Source: Candidatus Kuenenbacteria bacterium
GTDB taxonomy: Bacteria; Patescibacteriota; Patescibacteriia; UBA2591; PGYQ01
NCBI GenBank assembly: GCA_016209005.1
Contig: JACQWZ010000012.1
Location: forward strand, 1 to 7,478
Direction of reading: 5' to 3'
Length of the DNA stretch: 7,478 bases
Of this stretch, positions 1-4,987 are shown piece by piece. The notes beneath the pieces are model-generated. The model made no database searches. It saw nothing but the letters and a program-made list of their open reading frames with translations, and was not told where the DNA came from. Every line of letters begins with the position of its first letter. Position 1 is the first letter of the stretch. Position numbers and translations under genes: made by a program.

Positions 1-111
1 AATGTTACTCATAACAGATTAGAAAAAGATTTTTCTGTTTTGATAAAAGATTGTTTGAAATATTTAAACCGGAATAAATTTAATTCTATAAAATTTGAAA
101 ATTTATTTTAG
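1..111 (+). CDS. C-terminal 36 residues of an unrecognised protein (cut by window edge)
   Basis: Frame 1 is open from the first base to a TAG at 109-111 and ends in ...KFENLF. The visible tail is lysine- and leucine-rich and probably helical, with no cysteine cluster, transmembrane segment or motif that I can assign to a family. It lies 39 bases upstream of the ATPase start, and a TATAAT box lies in that gap, so the two genes are probably transcribed separately. If TAG were read through, only ten more codons would follow before a TAA at 142-144. The coding call rests on the open frame and codon use like the neighbours, so confidence is moderate. Confidence 0.5.
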   Translation, partial: NVTHNRLEKDFSVLIKDCLKYLNRNKFNSIKFENLF

Positions 112-139
112 GGAAATTTAAAACAAAACCAGTATATAC

Positions 140-145
140 TATAAT
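140..145 (+). promoter_or_regulatory. Consensus -10 box (TATAAT) of the ATPase gene, implying a leaderless mRNA
   Basis: A perfect TATAAT ends five bases before the ATG at 151. With the usual spacing from the -10 box to +1, transcription would begin at or beside the A of the ATG, which gives a leaderless transcript. A poor -35 match (TTTAAA, 117-122) lies 17 bases upstream. No Shine-Dalgarno sequence is present, which fits leaderless initiation. Confidence 0.55.
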
Positions 146-150
146 TTAGT

Positions 151-1275
151 ATGCTAAAAAGAATTTATGACAATTTAGATAAATTATTAAAACCCCATAA
201 AGCTTTAATAATTTATGGGCCAAGAAGAGCCGGAAAAACGACACTATTAAATAATTTTTTAAATCAAACAAAATTAAAATTTAGATTAGATTCTGGCGAC
301 AATATTAGAGTTCAAAATATTTTAAGCTCAAATGATTTTTCAAAAATTTTAAATTACGCGTCTGAATACGATTTAATCGCTATTGATGGAGCCCAACGTA
401 TTCCAAATATTGGCATGGGTTTGAAAATTATTATTGATCAATGTCCCAAGATTTTTGTTATTGCGACAGGTTCGTCTTCTTTTGATTTATCTCAACAAAT
501 TGGCGGACCATTAACTGGAAGAAAAAATACGCTTATTTTATATCCTTTATCTCAAAAGGAACTATATTTTTATCGAAATAAGCATGAGTTAAAAGAAGAG
601 TTGGAAAATTTTTTAATTTTTGGTTCTTATCCTGAAGTGATTGAAGCAAAAACTCAAAAGGCAAAACAAAATATTTTAAATGAAATAGTTGAATCTTATT
701 TATTAAAAGATATTTTAGTTTTAGATAAAATAAAGTCTTCTAAAATATTATTGGATTTATTAAAATTATTAGCTTTTCAAGTTGGCAGTCAAGTTTCATT
801 AAATGAATTGGCAAATAAATTAAAAATAGACATAAAAACAGTTGATCGATATTTAGATTTATTAGAAAAAAGTTTTGTAATTAAAAGAATAAGCGGATTT
901 AGCAGAAATTTAAGAAAAGAAGTGGTTAGTAAAGCAAAATATTATTTTTTTGACAATGGAGTTAGAAACGCGGTTATTTCACAATTTAATAAAACAGAAA
1001 ACAGAAATGATGTTGGCGCTTTGTTTGAAAATTTTATAATTACAGAAAGAATAAAAAAATGTTTTTATGAAGATAAATTTAATGTGTTTTATTTTTGGAG
1101 AACCTATGATGGTCAAGAAATAGATTTAATAGAAGAAAGGAAAGGAAAATTATTTGGTTTTGAAATAAAATGGAATTTTTCTAAAAAAATTTTATGTCCA
1201 AAGGATTGGAAAACTTACAAAAACGCTGAATTTAAAATTATTAATCAAGATAATTATTTGAATTTTATTTTATAA
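151..1275 (+). CDS. AAA family ATPase with DUF4143-type C-terminal domain
   Basis: This 374-residue protein has the layout of the widespread AAA_14/DUF4143 ATPases. The P-loop GPRRAGKTT is at residues 23-31, a Walker B-like strand LIAIDGAQ at 75-82, and a sensor-1-like strand IFVIATGSSS at 101-110. A winged-helix-like segment follows at about 200-250 (SLNELANKLKIDIKTVDRYL). A PD-(D/E)XK-like region closes the protein, with E293 in ALFENF, D325 in GQEIDLI and E338/K340 in FEIKW. The length is normal for the family. The family is common in bacteria and archaea, but its cellular role is poorly defined. Oddity: the Walker B glutamate, normally IDEAQ, is glycine 80 (codon GGA at 388-390), which should impair ATP hydrolysis. 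The gene stands alone with its own -10 box, and the start ATG fits that promoter as a leaderless start. Family assignment is secure; function is not. Confidence 0.9.
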   Translation: MLKRIYDNLDKLLKPHKALIIYGPRRAGKTTLLNNFLNQTKLKFRLDSGDNIRVQNILSSNDFSKILNYASEYDLIAIDGAQRIPNIGMGLKIIIDQCPKIFVIATGSSSFDLSQQIGGPLTGRKNTLILYPLSQKELYFYRNKHELKEELENFLIFGSYPEVIEAKTQKAKQNILNEIVESYLLKDILVLDKIKSSKILLDLLKLLAFQVGSQVSLNELANKLKIDIKTVDRYLDLLEKSFVIKRISGFSRNLRKEVVSKAKYYFFDNGVRNAVISQFNKTENRNDVGALFENFIITERIKKCFYEDKFNVFYFWRTYDGQEIDLIEERKGKLFGFEIKWNFSKKILCPKDWKTYKNAEFKIINQDNYLNFIL

Positions 1276-1325
1276 GAAAGAGGATTGTCGTTGAATATTA
1301 TATTGAGGATCAATCAATAATTAGC

Positions 1326-1347
1326 TTTTTAGTTTTTAGTTTTTTAG
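1326..1347 (+). repeat. Three tandem TTTTTAG heptamers
   Basis: TTTTTAG occurs at 1326-1332 and 1333-1339, and again with one extra T at 1340-1347, in the 114-base spacer between the ATPase and the transglycosylase gene. It belongs with the other 7-nt-period arrays in this window (4045-4072, 4264-4287, 4979-5010). I see no convincing terminator in this spacer. Confidence 0.6.
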
Positions 1348-1376
1348 CTTGTAGGGAATTTTAATTTTTATTTTTC

Positions 1377-1382
1377 TATAAT
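1377..1382 (+). promoter_or_regulatory. Consensus -10 box (TATAAT) of the transglycosylase-like gene
   Basis: A perfect TATAAT is followed by seven bases and then the ATG at 1390, so the predicted +1 is at about 1389 and the message would be leaderless or nearly so. No -35 match and no Shine-Dalgarno sequence are evident. The arrangement is nearly the same as that upstream of the ATPase. Confidence 0.5.
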
Positions 1383-1389
1383 TTAAAAT

Positions 1390-3363
1390 ATGAAATTTCT
1401 TTGTGGTCAAAAAATAAATAAGGAAATTAAAGAAGATTTTTTTTATTCTTTTGAGACAAAAGAAGGAGTTTATTTGATTGAAATAATAGCTAAAGCAAAA
1501 AGTTGGTGGCAAAATTTTAAAAATTTAAAATCTTTTTTAAAAGATGATGATATAATTTTAAATTTAGACAATAGTGAAATTTTTACTTCAAACAGTAAAA
1601 ATAATGATGTTAAAGCGATTTGGAACGGAAATGAATTGAAAGGATTGTCAAAAACAGTAATAATCGCTATTAATTTAAAGAAGGGCGGACATACAATTTA
1701 TTTAAAACCTAATCAAAATCCAATTTTAGAAAGTATTAATATATTAGAATTAGAAGAAATAGATAATAATACGATAGTTTATTCGTCAATAGATAATAAT
1801 CCGCCAGAAAAAGGAGATAGGAGACCATGGATAAATTATATTTTACAAAATTTAGTTATTAAAAAATTGAGCATTTTAGCTAGCGCCAATAAATTAAATA
1901 AAGACGATGAAGATATTAAATTAATTATTGATGGTAAAATAGAAAAAAATGAAAATAAAAATTCACATCAAGATTGGTATTGGTGTGGAAAAATATTAAA
2001 AGGAAAAGAGGCAATATTTGAAAGAGAAGTAAATTTTAAAAAAGGGAAACATTTTATTGAATTATGGTCAGATAAAAATCCACAATTAAATAAAATTGAA
2101 GTTACTATTTTACCTGACAATAATGAATATAACAAAGAAACTATTAAACCCTATGAATACAAAGGTGTTTTAGGCAATGAAGATTATAATCGATATGATG
2201 AGATCATAATAGAAGTAGTTGCTTTTTGGAATAATGAGTTTTTAAAAGATTCTAATCCTCCAAGCGAACCTCTTGATCCTAATTTAGTGAAAGCAATAAT
2301 TTATCAAGAGAGTAGGATTGGATATTACAAAGGAGCTGATAAAAATGTGATGCAAGTTGGAAATTCTGGCGATCCTTCATTAAGAACATTAAAAGGCGAA
2401 CTTAAAGAATACTGGATTCATAATAGAGAAGTAATACTTTTAAAATATGATGCTAAAATAGAAATTGCAAAAGATAGTATTTATTGGGGAGTAAGATGGC
2501 TTTATCATAAGGCTCAAGGTATAACTACTGATAATAAAAGATATTGGAGATCATGGCGAGAAGCAGTATTAAAATACGGTCCAGGAAAACCAGAATATAT
2601 AAATAGTATTTGGGATATTTATAAAAAGGGAATAAAAAAAGAAAAAAATAAAACAATTCATTTATGGGCAGTGATTTTATTTTTTATGTTAATGATTTTA
2701 TTTTTAAATAAAAGTAGCGAAGCTTATTCGCTTGACGTGAAAATAAATAATCAAATTATTAAAGAGAGTAATCAAAAAATTGAAAATATTGACTTAAAAT
2801 ATAGTAAAAATAAAAAATATTTTTTAGCGCAAGTAGAGCTAGAAAAAGATTGGTGGGAAGACTTTAAAGTCGGCGAAATTAAAGACAAAAATATAAATTG
2901 GTTTTTAATAAATAAATTGCCTGATGAGCAAGCTATTTTATCGGCAAAATTTATTGATTTAAAAGGTTTTAATAATTCATTAGTAGAAGTTTATGGACTA
3001 ACTCATGTTGGACATGGTTATTTATATGTTTATGAAATTAAAAATAAAGAGCTTAAATTATTATTTGAAACTGAAGCGGTTGATTACAATTCTGACACTA
3101 GATGGGCGCCAGAAAATTATAAAAAATATGGATATGGGAATTGTGGAGAAATTTTTTCTAATGGTAAATTAATAAGTAAATACAGAGATATAAATAAAGA
3201 CGGAAGTTTGGATTTAATATTAAGTGGAACAAAAGAAATAATTTGCGAAGAAGAACATAAAGATTTTAAAAATGTCCAAGAAGTGAAAGTAGACCATATT
3301 CAAATTGAAAAAATTTTTTTATGGAATAAAAATAAACATACATGGGTAGATGCAGAAAAATGA
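1390..3363 (+). CDS. Duplicated beta-domain / lytic transglycosylase-like / membrane or signal segment / exported C-domain protein
   Basis: This 657-residue protein has four parts. Residues 20-122 and 140-242 are two copies of one domain, in register at exactly 120 residues (W78/W198, G85/G205, H101/H221, NP at 110/230). The copies read as beta-rich and could bind carbohydrate, which is inferred. Residues about 265-413 resemble a lysozyme-fold SLT domain: DPNLVKAIIYQES puts the catalytic glutamate at E307, followed by NVMQVGN and a YWGVRWLYHKAQG helix. Residues 415-447 (KKEKNK, then a hydrophobic run at 424-439, then SSEAYS) look like a signal peptide in mid-protein. Residues 448-657 form a separate domain with an EF-hand-like loop, DINKDGSLD, at 600-608. 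There is no N-terminal signal peptide, so the SLT half may be cytoplasmic unless it is released by another route. The probable role is peptidoglycan cleavage. The SLT call is good; the rest is tentative. Confidence 0.8.
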   Translation: MKFLCGQKINKEIKEDFFYSFETKEGVYLIEIIAKAKSWWQNFKNLKSFLKDDDIILNLDNSEIFTSNSKNNDVKAIWNGNELKGLSKTVIIAINLKKGGHTIYLKPNQNPILESINILELEEIDNNTIVYSSIDNNPPEKGDRRPWINYILQNLVIKKLSILASANKLNKDDEDIKLIIDGKIEKNENKNSHQDWYWCGKILKGKEAIFEREVNFKKGKHFIELWSDKNPQLNKIEVTILPDNNEYNKETIKPYEYKGVLGNEDYNRYDEIIIEVVAFWNNEFLKDSNPPSEPLDPNLVKAIIYQESRIGYYKGADKNVMQVGNSGDPSLRTLKGELKEYWIHNREVILLKYDAKIEIAKDSIYWGVRWLYHKAQGITTDNKRYWRSWREAVLKYGPGKPEYINSIWDIYKKGIKKEKNKTIHLWAVILFFMLMILFLNKSSEAYSLDVKINNQIIKESNQKIENIDLKYSKNKKYFLAQVELEKDWWEDFKVGEIKDKNINWFLINKLPDEQAILSAKFIDLKGFNNSLVEVYGLTHVGHGYLYVYEIKNKELKLLFETEAVDYNSDTRWAPENYKKYGYGNCGEIFSNGKLISKYRDINKDGSLDLILSGTKEIICEEEHKDFKNVQEVKVDHIQIEKIFLWNKNKHTWVDAEK

Positions 3364-3378
3364 ATTTTAAATTTTAAT

Positions 3379-3416
3379 TATGTAAATCGTTTATTTATAA
3401 AAACCATTTTTACATA
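3379..3416 (+). terminator. Possible hairpin downstream of the transglycosylase gene
   Basis: TATGTAAA (3379-3386) pairs with TTTACATA (3409-3416), and after a two-base bulge the stem continues through GTTT (3389-3392) against AAAC (3401-3404). It starts 16 bases after the TGA at 3361-3363, the place expected for a terminator. The stem is AT-rich and no U-tract follows, so the terminator role is weak and it may be just another inverted repeat. Confidence 0.3.
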
Positions 3417-3432
3417 CTAAAATTATAATTGA

Positions 3433-3464
3433 TAATTAATTGGGGACTGTCCCTAATAAATGAT
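3433..3464. repeat. Long palindrome centred on GGGACTGTCCC
   Basis: Arms centred on T3448 pair for nine positions (one G-T) and continue outwards with isolated mismatches to about 3433 and 3464. The outer parts carry the direct repeat TGATAATTA (3430-3438 and 3461-3469), which could be a target duplication or simply shared AT-rich sequence. Short palindromes with this GGGAC/GTCCC core are familiar as dispersed repeats in bacteria, but I cannot name the family from sequence alone. Confidence 0.55.
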
Positions 3465-3543
3465 AATTAAAAATTAGCGTGGTTAAGCGAAAGAAATGAC
3501 CTATTTTTGAATTTAGCCATTTTTTGATCGATTTTAAAAAAAT

Positions 3544-3639
3544 AAGAAAAAATTAATGTTTGGAAATTCAATCTCTAAATCCCTCACCAAATTATGAATT
3601 TAGTGAGGGATAAATGTGAAAATTAAATTTTAAGAAAGA
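3544..3639. repeat. Tandem hairpin unit 1 (96 nt)
   Basis: The unit begins with AAGAAAAAATTAATGTTTGG and ends just before the same motif restarts at 3640. Its centre is a hairpin in which ATCCCTCAC (3579-3587) pairs with GTGAGGGAT (3603-3611); past a C-A mismatch AAATT pairs with AATTT around an ATG loop. Flanking arms 3564-3577 and 3617-3630 pair at 10 of 14 positions. The core CTCTAAAYCCCTCACC...GTGAGGGRTAAAT recurs inside the oxidoreductase gamma gene at 4689-4733. Confidence 0.7.
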
Positions 3640-3728
3640 AAGAAAAAATCAATGTTTGGAGGTTCGACCTTTCCGACGTTCCAGTTGGAATGAAATAGGA
3701 AAGGTCAAACCTCAAGAAAGAAAGAAAA
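3640..3728. repeat. Tandem hairpin unit 2 (~89 nt)
   Basis: The first 31 bases match the start of unit 1 at 26 positions, and both units close with AAGAAAGAAAGAAAA. The hairpin differs from that of unit 1: GAGGTTCGACCTTTCC (3659-3674) pairs with 3698-3713 at 15 of 16 positions, and the loop holds a second perfect stem, TTCCA/TGGAA (3679-3683, 3686-3690). The units therefore share flanks but have diverged or exchanged stems, as in modular palindromic repeats or a structured RNA family. Confidence 0.7.
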
Positions 3729-3780
3729 TGATAATTTAACATACGAATTCAAAATTTATTTAATTTATTTTTTAAAAAGC

Positions 3781-3786
3781 TATAAT
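3781..3786 (+). promoter_or_regulatory. Consensus -10 box (TATAAT) of the ferredoxin gene
   Basis: A perfect TATAAT lies 33 bases before the ATG at 3820, predicting a leader of about 27 bases. Its last two bases merge into the palindrome at 3785-3802, so the inverted repeat covers the predicted start of transcription. The -35 region is poor (TTTAAT-like, near 3760). Confidence 0.5.
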
Positions 3787-3802
3787 CCGCCAGCTAGCGG
3801 AT
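3785..3802. repeat. Palindrome ATCCGC-CAGCTA-GCGGAT at the ferredoxin transcription start
   Basis: The six-base arms 3785-3790 and 3797-3802 are perfectly complementary around CAGCTA. The element is GC-rich in an AT-rich spacer, and it overlaps the -10 box and the predicted +1 (about 3793). It could be an operator, a 5' stem in the leader, or one copy of a dispersed palindrome. Its position suggests an effect on transcription or message stability, but nothing in the window proves it. Confidence 0.5.
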
Positions 3803-3819
3803 ACAAGCTGATTTTTATT

Positions 3820-4041
3820 ATGTATAAAATTATTCATGATCGAGAAAAATGTATTGGTTGCGGGGCGTGCGCGGCTTTATGTCCAGATTATTGGGAAATG
3901 AATGACGATGGGAAATCCTTGCTTAAAGGCGCGAAAAAAAATAAAGAAACAGGAAGCGACGAACTTGAAGTAGAAAAATTAAAATGCAATGAAAATATAG
4001 AAGACTCTTGTCCGGTTCAGTGTATTAGGATAGAATGTTAA
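3820..4041 (+). CDS. Small ferredoxin, single [4Fe-4S] type
   Basis: This 73-residue electron carrier starts MYKIIHDREKCIGCGACAAL and ends DSCPVQCIRIEC. The ligands are C11, C14 and C17 (CxxCxxC) and C64 of the late CP motif, as in monocluster ferredoxins such as that of Thermotoga. C21 and C56 occupy the positions of that protein's disulfide. C68 and C73 are additional cysteines; a CPxxC remnant of a second cluster site is possible. An acidic and lysine-rich linker (about 29-55) separates the halves. It probably passes electrons to or from 2-oxoacid oxidoreductases in the cytoplasm, in line with the gamma and delta-like genes downstream on the same strand. The 335-base gap and the inserted element between them argue against a tight operon. 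The start ATG lacks a Shine-Dalgarno sequence. Confidence 0.92.
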   Translation: MYKIIHDREKCIGCGACAALCPDYWEMNDDGKSLLKGAKKNKETGSDELEVEKLKCNENIEDSCPVQCIRIEC

Positions 4042-4044
4042 AAA

Positions 4045-4072
4045 AATTTTCAATTTTCAATTTTCAATTTTC
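4045..4072 (+). repeat. Four tandem AATTTTC heptamers
   Basis: Four exact copies of AATTTTC begin three bases after the ferredoxin stop codon. A further AATTTTC occurs immediately after the MITE at 4205-4211, so the element may have landed within or beside this array. Confidence 0.75.
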
Positions 4073-4088
4073 ATTAAATTTCTAATTT

Positions 4089-4204
4089 CAGGACTTACGC
4101 AGTTTAATCAAAAAATGGCTAAAGTTAGCGAAAATTGAATTTTTGTTAATTTTTCATTTTTAGCTAATATTAGCTAAATGCACATTAATAGTGCGTAACT
4201 CCTG
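4089..4204. mobile_element. MITE-like element, 116 bp, imperfect terminal inverted repeats
   Basis: The left end CAGGACTTACGCA (4089-4101) and the right end TGCGTAACTCCTG (4192-4204) are complementary at 12 of 13 positions. Both ends are flanked by AATTT (4084-4088 and 4205-4209), a candidate 5-bp target duplication, though this is weak evidence in AT-rich DNA. There is no coding frame inside. The interior has its own stems: GCTAA/TTAGC (4118-4122, 4125-4129) and a perfect 20-nt palindrome (4159-4178). This is the structure of a non-autonomous miniature transposable element moved by a full-length relative elsewhere. The family of that relative cannot be fixed from the ends alone. Confidence 0.65.
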
Positions 4205-4261
4205 AATTTTCAATTTTTAAACTTAATTATTTATTGTTTAAAAATTTTGTCATTGAAAATT
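4205..4261. repeat. Nested inverted repeats right of the MITE
   Basis: AATTTTCAA (4205-4213) pairs with TTGAAAATT (4253-4261), and within it AATTTTTAAAC (4212-4222) pairs perfectly with 4236-4246 around a 13-base loop. The composition is entirely AT-rich, and low complexity may explain part of this. It could act as a weak transcription stop after the ferredoxin gene. Confidence 0.4.
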
Positions 4262-4263
4262 TA

Positions 4264-4287
4264 TTAGAAATTAGAAATTAGAAATTA
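4264..4287 (+). repeat. Three tandem TTAGAAA heptamers
   Basis: Three exact copies plus TTA. The unit TTAGAAA is the reverse complement of TTTCTAA, a rotation of the AATTTCT unit repeated at 4979-5010, so the gamma gene lies between inverted 7-mer arrays. Confidence 0.7.
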
Positions 4288-4375
4288 AGACCAAACTTTA
4301 CATTTTTAATTATTTTTTAGATTAATTTGTTTTTTTTGTTTTTTTGTTTTTTTGTTTTATTGTTTTTGTGTTTTT

Positions 4376-4987
4376 ATGTCTACATTTAAAATATGTATTT
4401 ATGGTCGGGGGGGGCAGGGGGCAAAATCGGCCGCTCAATTTATTGTTGAAGCGGCTTTGATGGAAAAAAAATTTATTCAAGCCTTTCCGGAATATGGTCC
4501 TGAAAGATTTGGCGCTCCGGTTGTCGCTTATGTTAGAATTTCTGATCAAGAAATTTTAACTCACGAACCAATATTGCGTCCAAAAGCCGTCTTAGTTTTG
4601 GATGAAGATTTAATAGAAATCATTGATGTCGCCAAGGGATTAGAAAAAAATGGAGTTTTAATCATTAATTCATCTAAAAAAAGAAACCCTCTAAACCCCT
4701 CACCTTTTTTCGGAAAAAAGGTGAGGGGTAAATCCTCCGACGTATCGTCGGAGGATTTAAATGCGCGAAGCGTTTATTTTTTAGACGCTTCAAAAATCGC
4801 TTTAGAATTTATTAAAAAAGACAAACCCAACACAGCGATGCTGGGCGCGTTAGTTAAAATAACTCAAATAATAAAATTAGAAAATTTAATTAAAGTTATT
4901 AAGAAACATTTTTTAGCTAAATTAGGAGAAAAAGAAGCAATGGCAAATGTAATGGCAATGAGAGAAGGGAATAAATATAATTTCTAA
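4376..4987 (+). CDS. 2-oxoacid:ferredoxin oxidoreductase, gamma subunit, carrying an in-frame palindromic insertion
   Basis: This 203-residue protein begins MSTFKICIYGRGGQGAKSAA, the hallmark of the gamma subunit of pyruvate/2-oxoacid:ferredoxin oxidoreductases. FPEYGPERFGAPVVAYVRIS (37-56), DEDLIEI, GVLIIN, the DASKIALE helix (137-144) and NTAMLGALVK (152-161) are also typical. The enzyme interconverts 2-oxoacid plus CoA and acyl-CoA, CO2 and reduced ferredoxin; gamma is a structural, interface subunit. I chose ATG 4376 over an upstream in-frame TTG because it gives the family N-terminus directly. Residues about 102-128 (KRNPLNPSPFF...SSEDL) interrupt the usual short segment before the YFLDASK strand and are encoded by two perfect palindromes (4695-4729, 4729-4759). 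An eight-G run lies at 4407-4414. The last codons and the stop come from the 7-mer array. The delta-like gene follows 59 bases downstream. Confidence 0.9.
   Translation: MSTFKICIYGRGGQGAKSAAQFIVEAALMEKKFIQAFPEYGPERFGAPVVAYVRISDQEILTHEPILRPKAVLVLDEDLIEIIDVAKGLEKNGVLIINSSKKRNPLNPSPFFGKKVRGKSSDVSSEDLNARSVYFLDASKIALEFIKKDKPNTAMLGALVKITQIIKLENLIKVIKKHFLAKLGEKEAMANVMAMREGNKYNF
4689..4733. repeat. Palindrome A inside the gamma gene (shared core with 3573-3615)
   Basis: Arms 4695-4711 and 4713-4729 are perfectly complementary over 17 bases around one central G. The outer context CTCTAAACCCCTCACC...GTGAGGGGTAAAT matches the intergenic hairpin at 3573-3615 except for one transition in each arm and a different loop side. 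The palindrome is translated in frame, without a stop. Confidence 0.85.
4729..4759. repeat. Palindrome B inside the gamma gene
   Basis: Arms TAAATCCTCCGACG (4729-4742) and 4746-4759 pair perfectly over 14 bases around TAT, immediately after palindrome A and sharing T4729 with it. It is read in frame as roughly GKSSDVSSEDL. The octamer TCCGACGT also occurs in the loop region of tandem unit 2 (3672-3679). Confidence 0.85.
4767..4791. repeat. Third, shorter stem in the gamma gene
   Basis: GAAGCGT (4767-4773) pairs with ACGCTTC (4785-4791) over an 11-base T-rich loop, eight bases after palindrome B. It overlaps codons for the conserved YFLDAS strand, so it may be partly fortuitous rather than inserted. 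Confidence 0.4.

Larger units (their letters stand above)
3364..3819. other. 456-base intergenic block rich in inverted repeats
   Basis: No credible open frame is present on either strand. Going rightwards the block holds an AT-rich stem at 3379-3416, a GGGACTGTCCC-centred palindrome at about 3433-3464, an undistinguished AT-rich stretch at 3470-3543, two tandem hairpin units at 3544-3728, and the ferredoxin promoter with its palindrome at 3781-3802. The concentration of structure is much higher than in the coding parts of the window. Confidence 0.7.
4042..4375. other. 334-base spacer with MITE, nested stems and 7-mer arrays
   Basis: No protein-coding frame is credible here. The spacer holds the AATTTTC array (4045-4072), the MITE-like element (4089-4204), nested stems (4205-4261), the TTAGAAA array (4264-4287), a possible weak promoter (TTTACA at 4297-4302 with TAGATT at 4318-4323), and a T-rich stretch at 4327-4375 in which G recurs about every eight bases just before the gamma ATG. 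Confidence 0.65.

Noticed and set aside
1302..1314. ATTGA-GGA-TCAAT stem as a terminator for the ATPase gene
   Set aside because: A five-base AT-rich stem without a U-tract is what chance gives in such DNA.
3544..3728. CRISPR array
   Set aside because: There are only two units, they are ~90-96 nt long, and the supposed spacers are themselves self-complementary stems. No cas gene is in the window.
4352..4375. Upstream TTG start for the gamma subunit
   Set aside because: It would add MFYCFCVF encoded by a T-rich simple sequence, and the family N-terminus begins at the ATG at 4376.
4322..4549. Minus-strand open frame overlapping the gamma gene start
   Set aside because: It is the shadow of the strongly conserved gamma N-terminus; its product is low-complexity (KTKTIKQKNKK) because of the T-rich leader.
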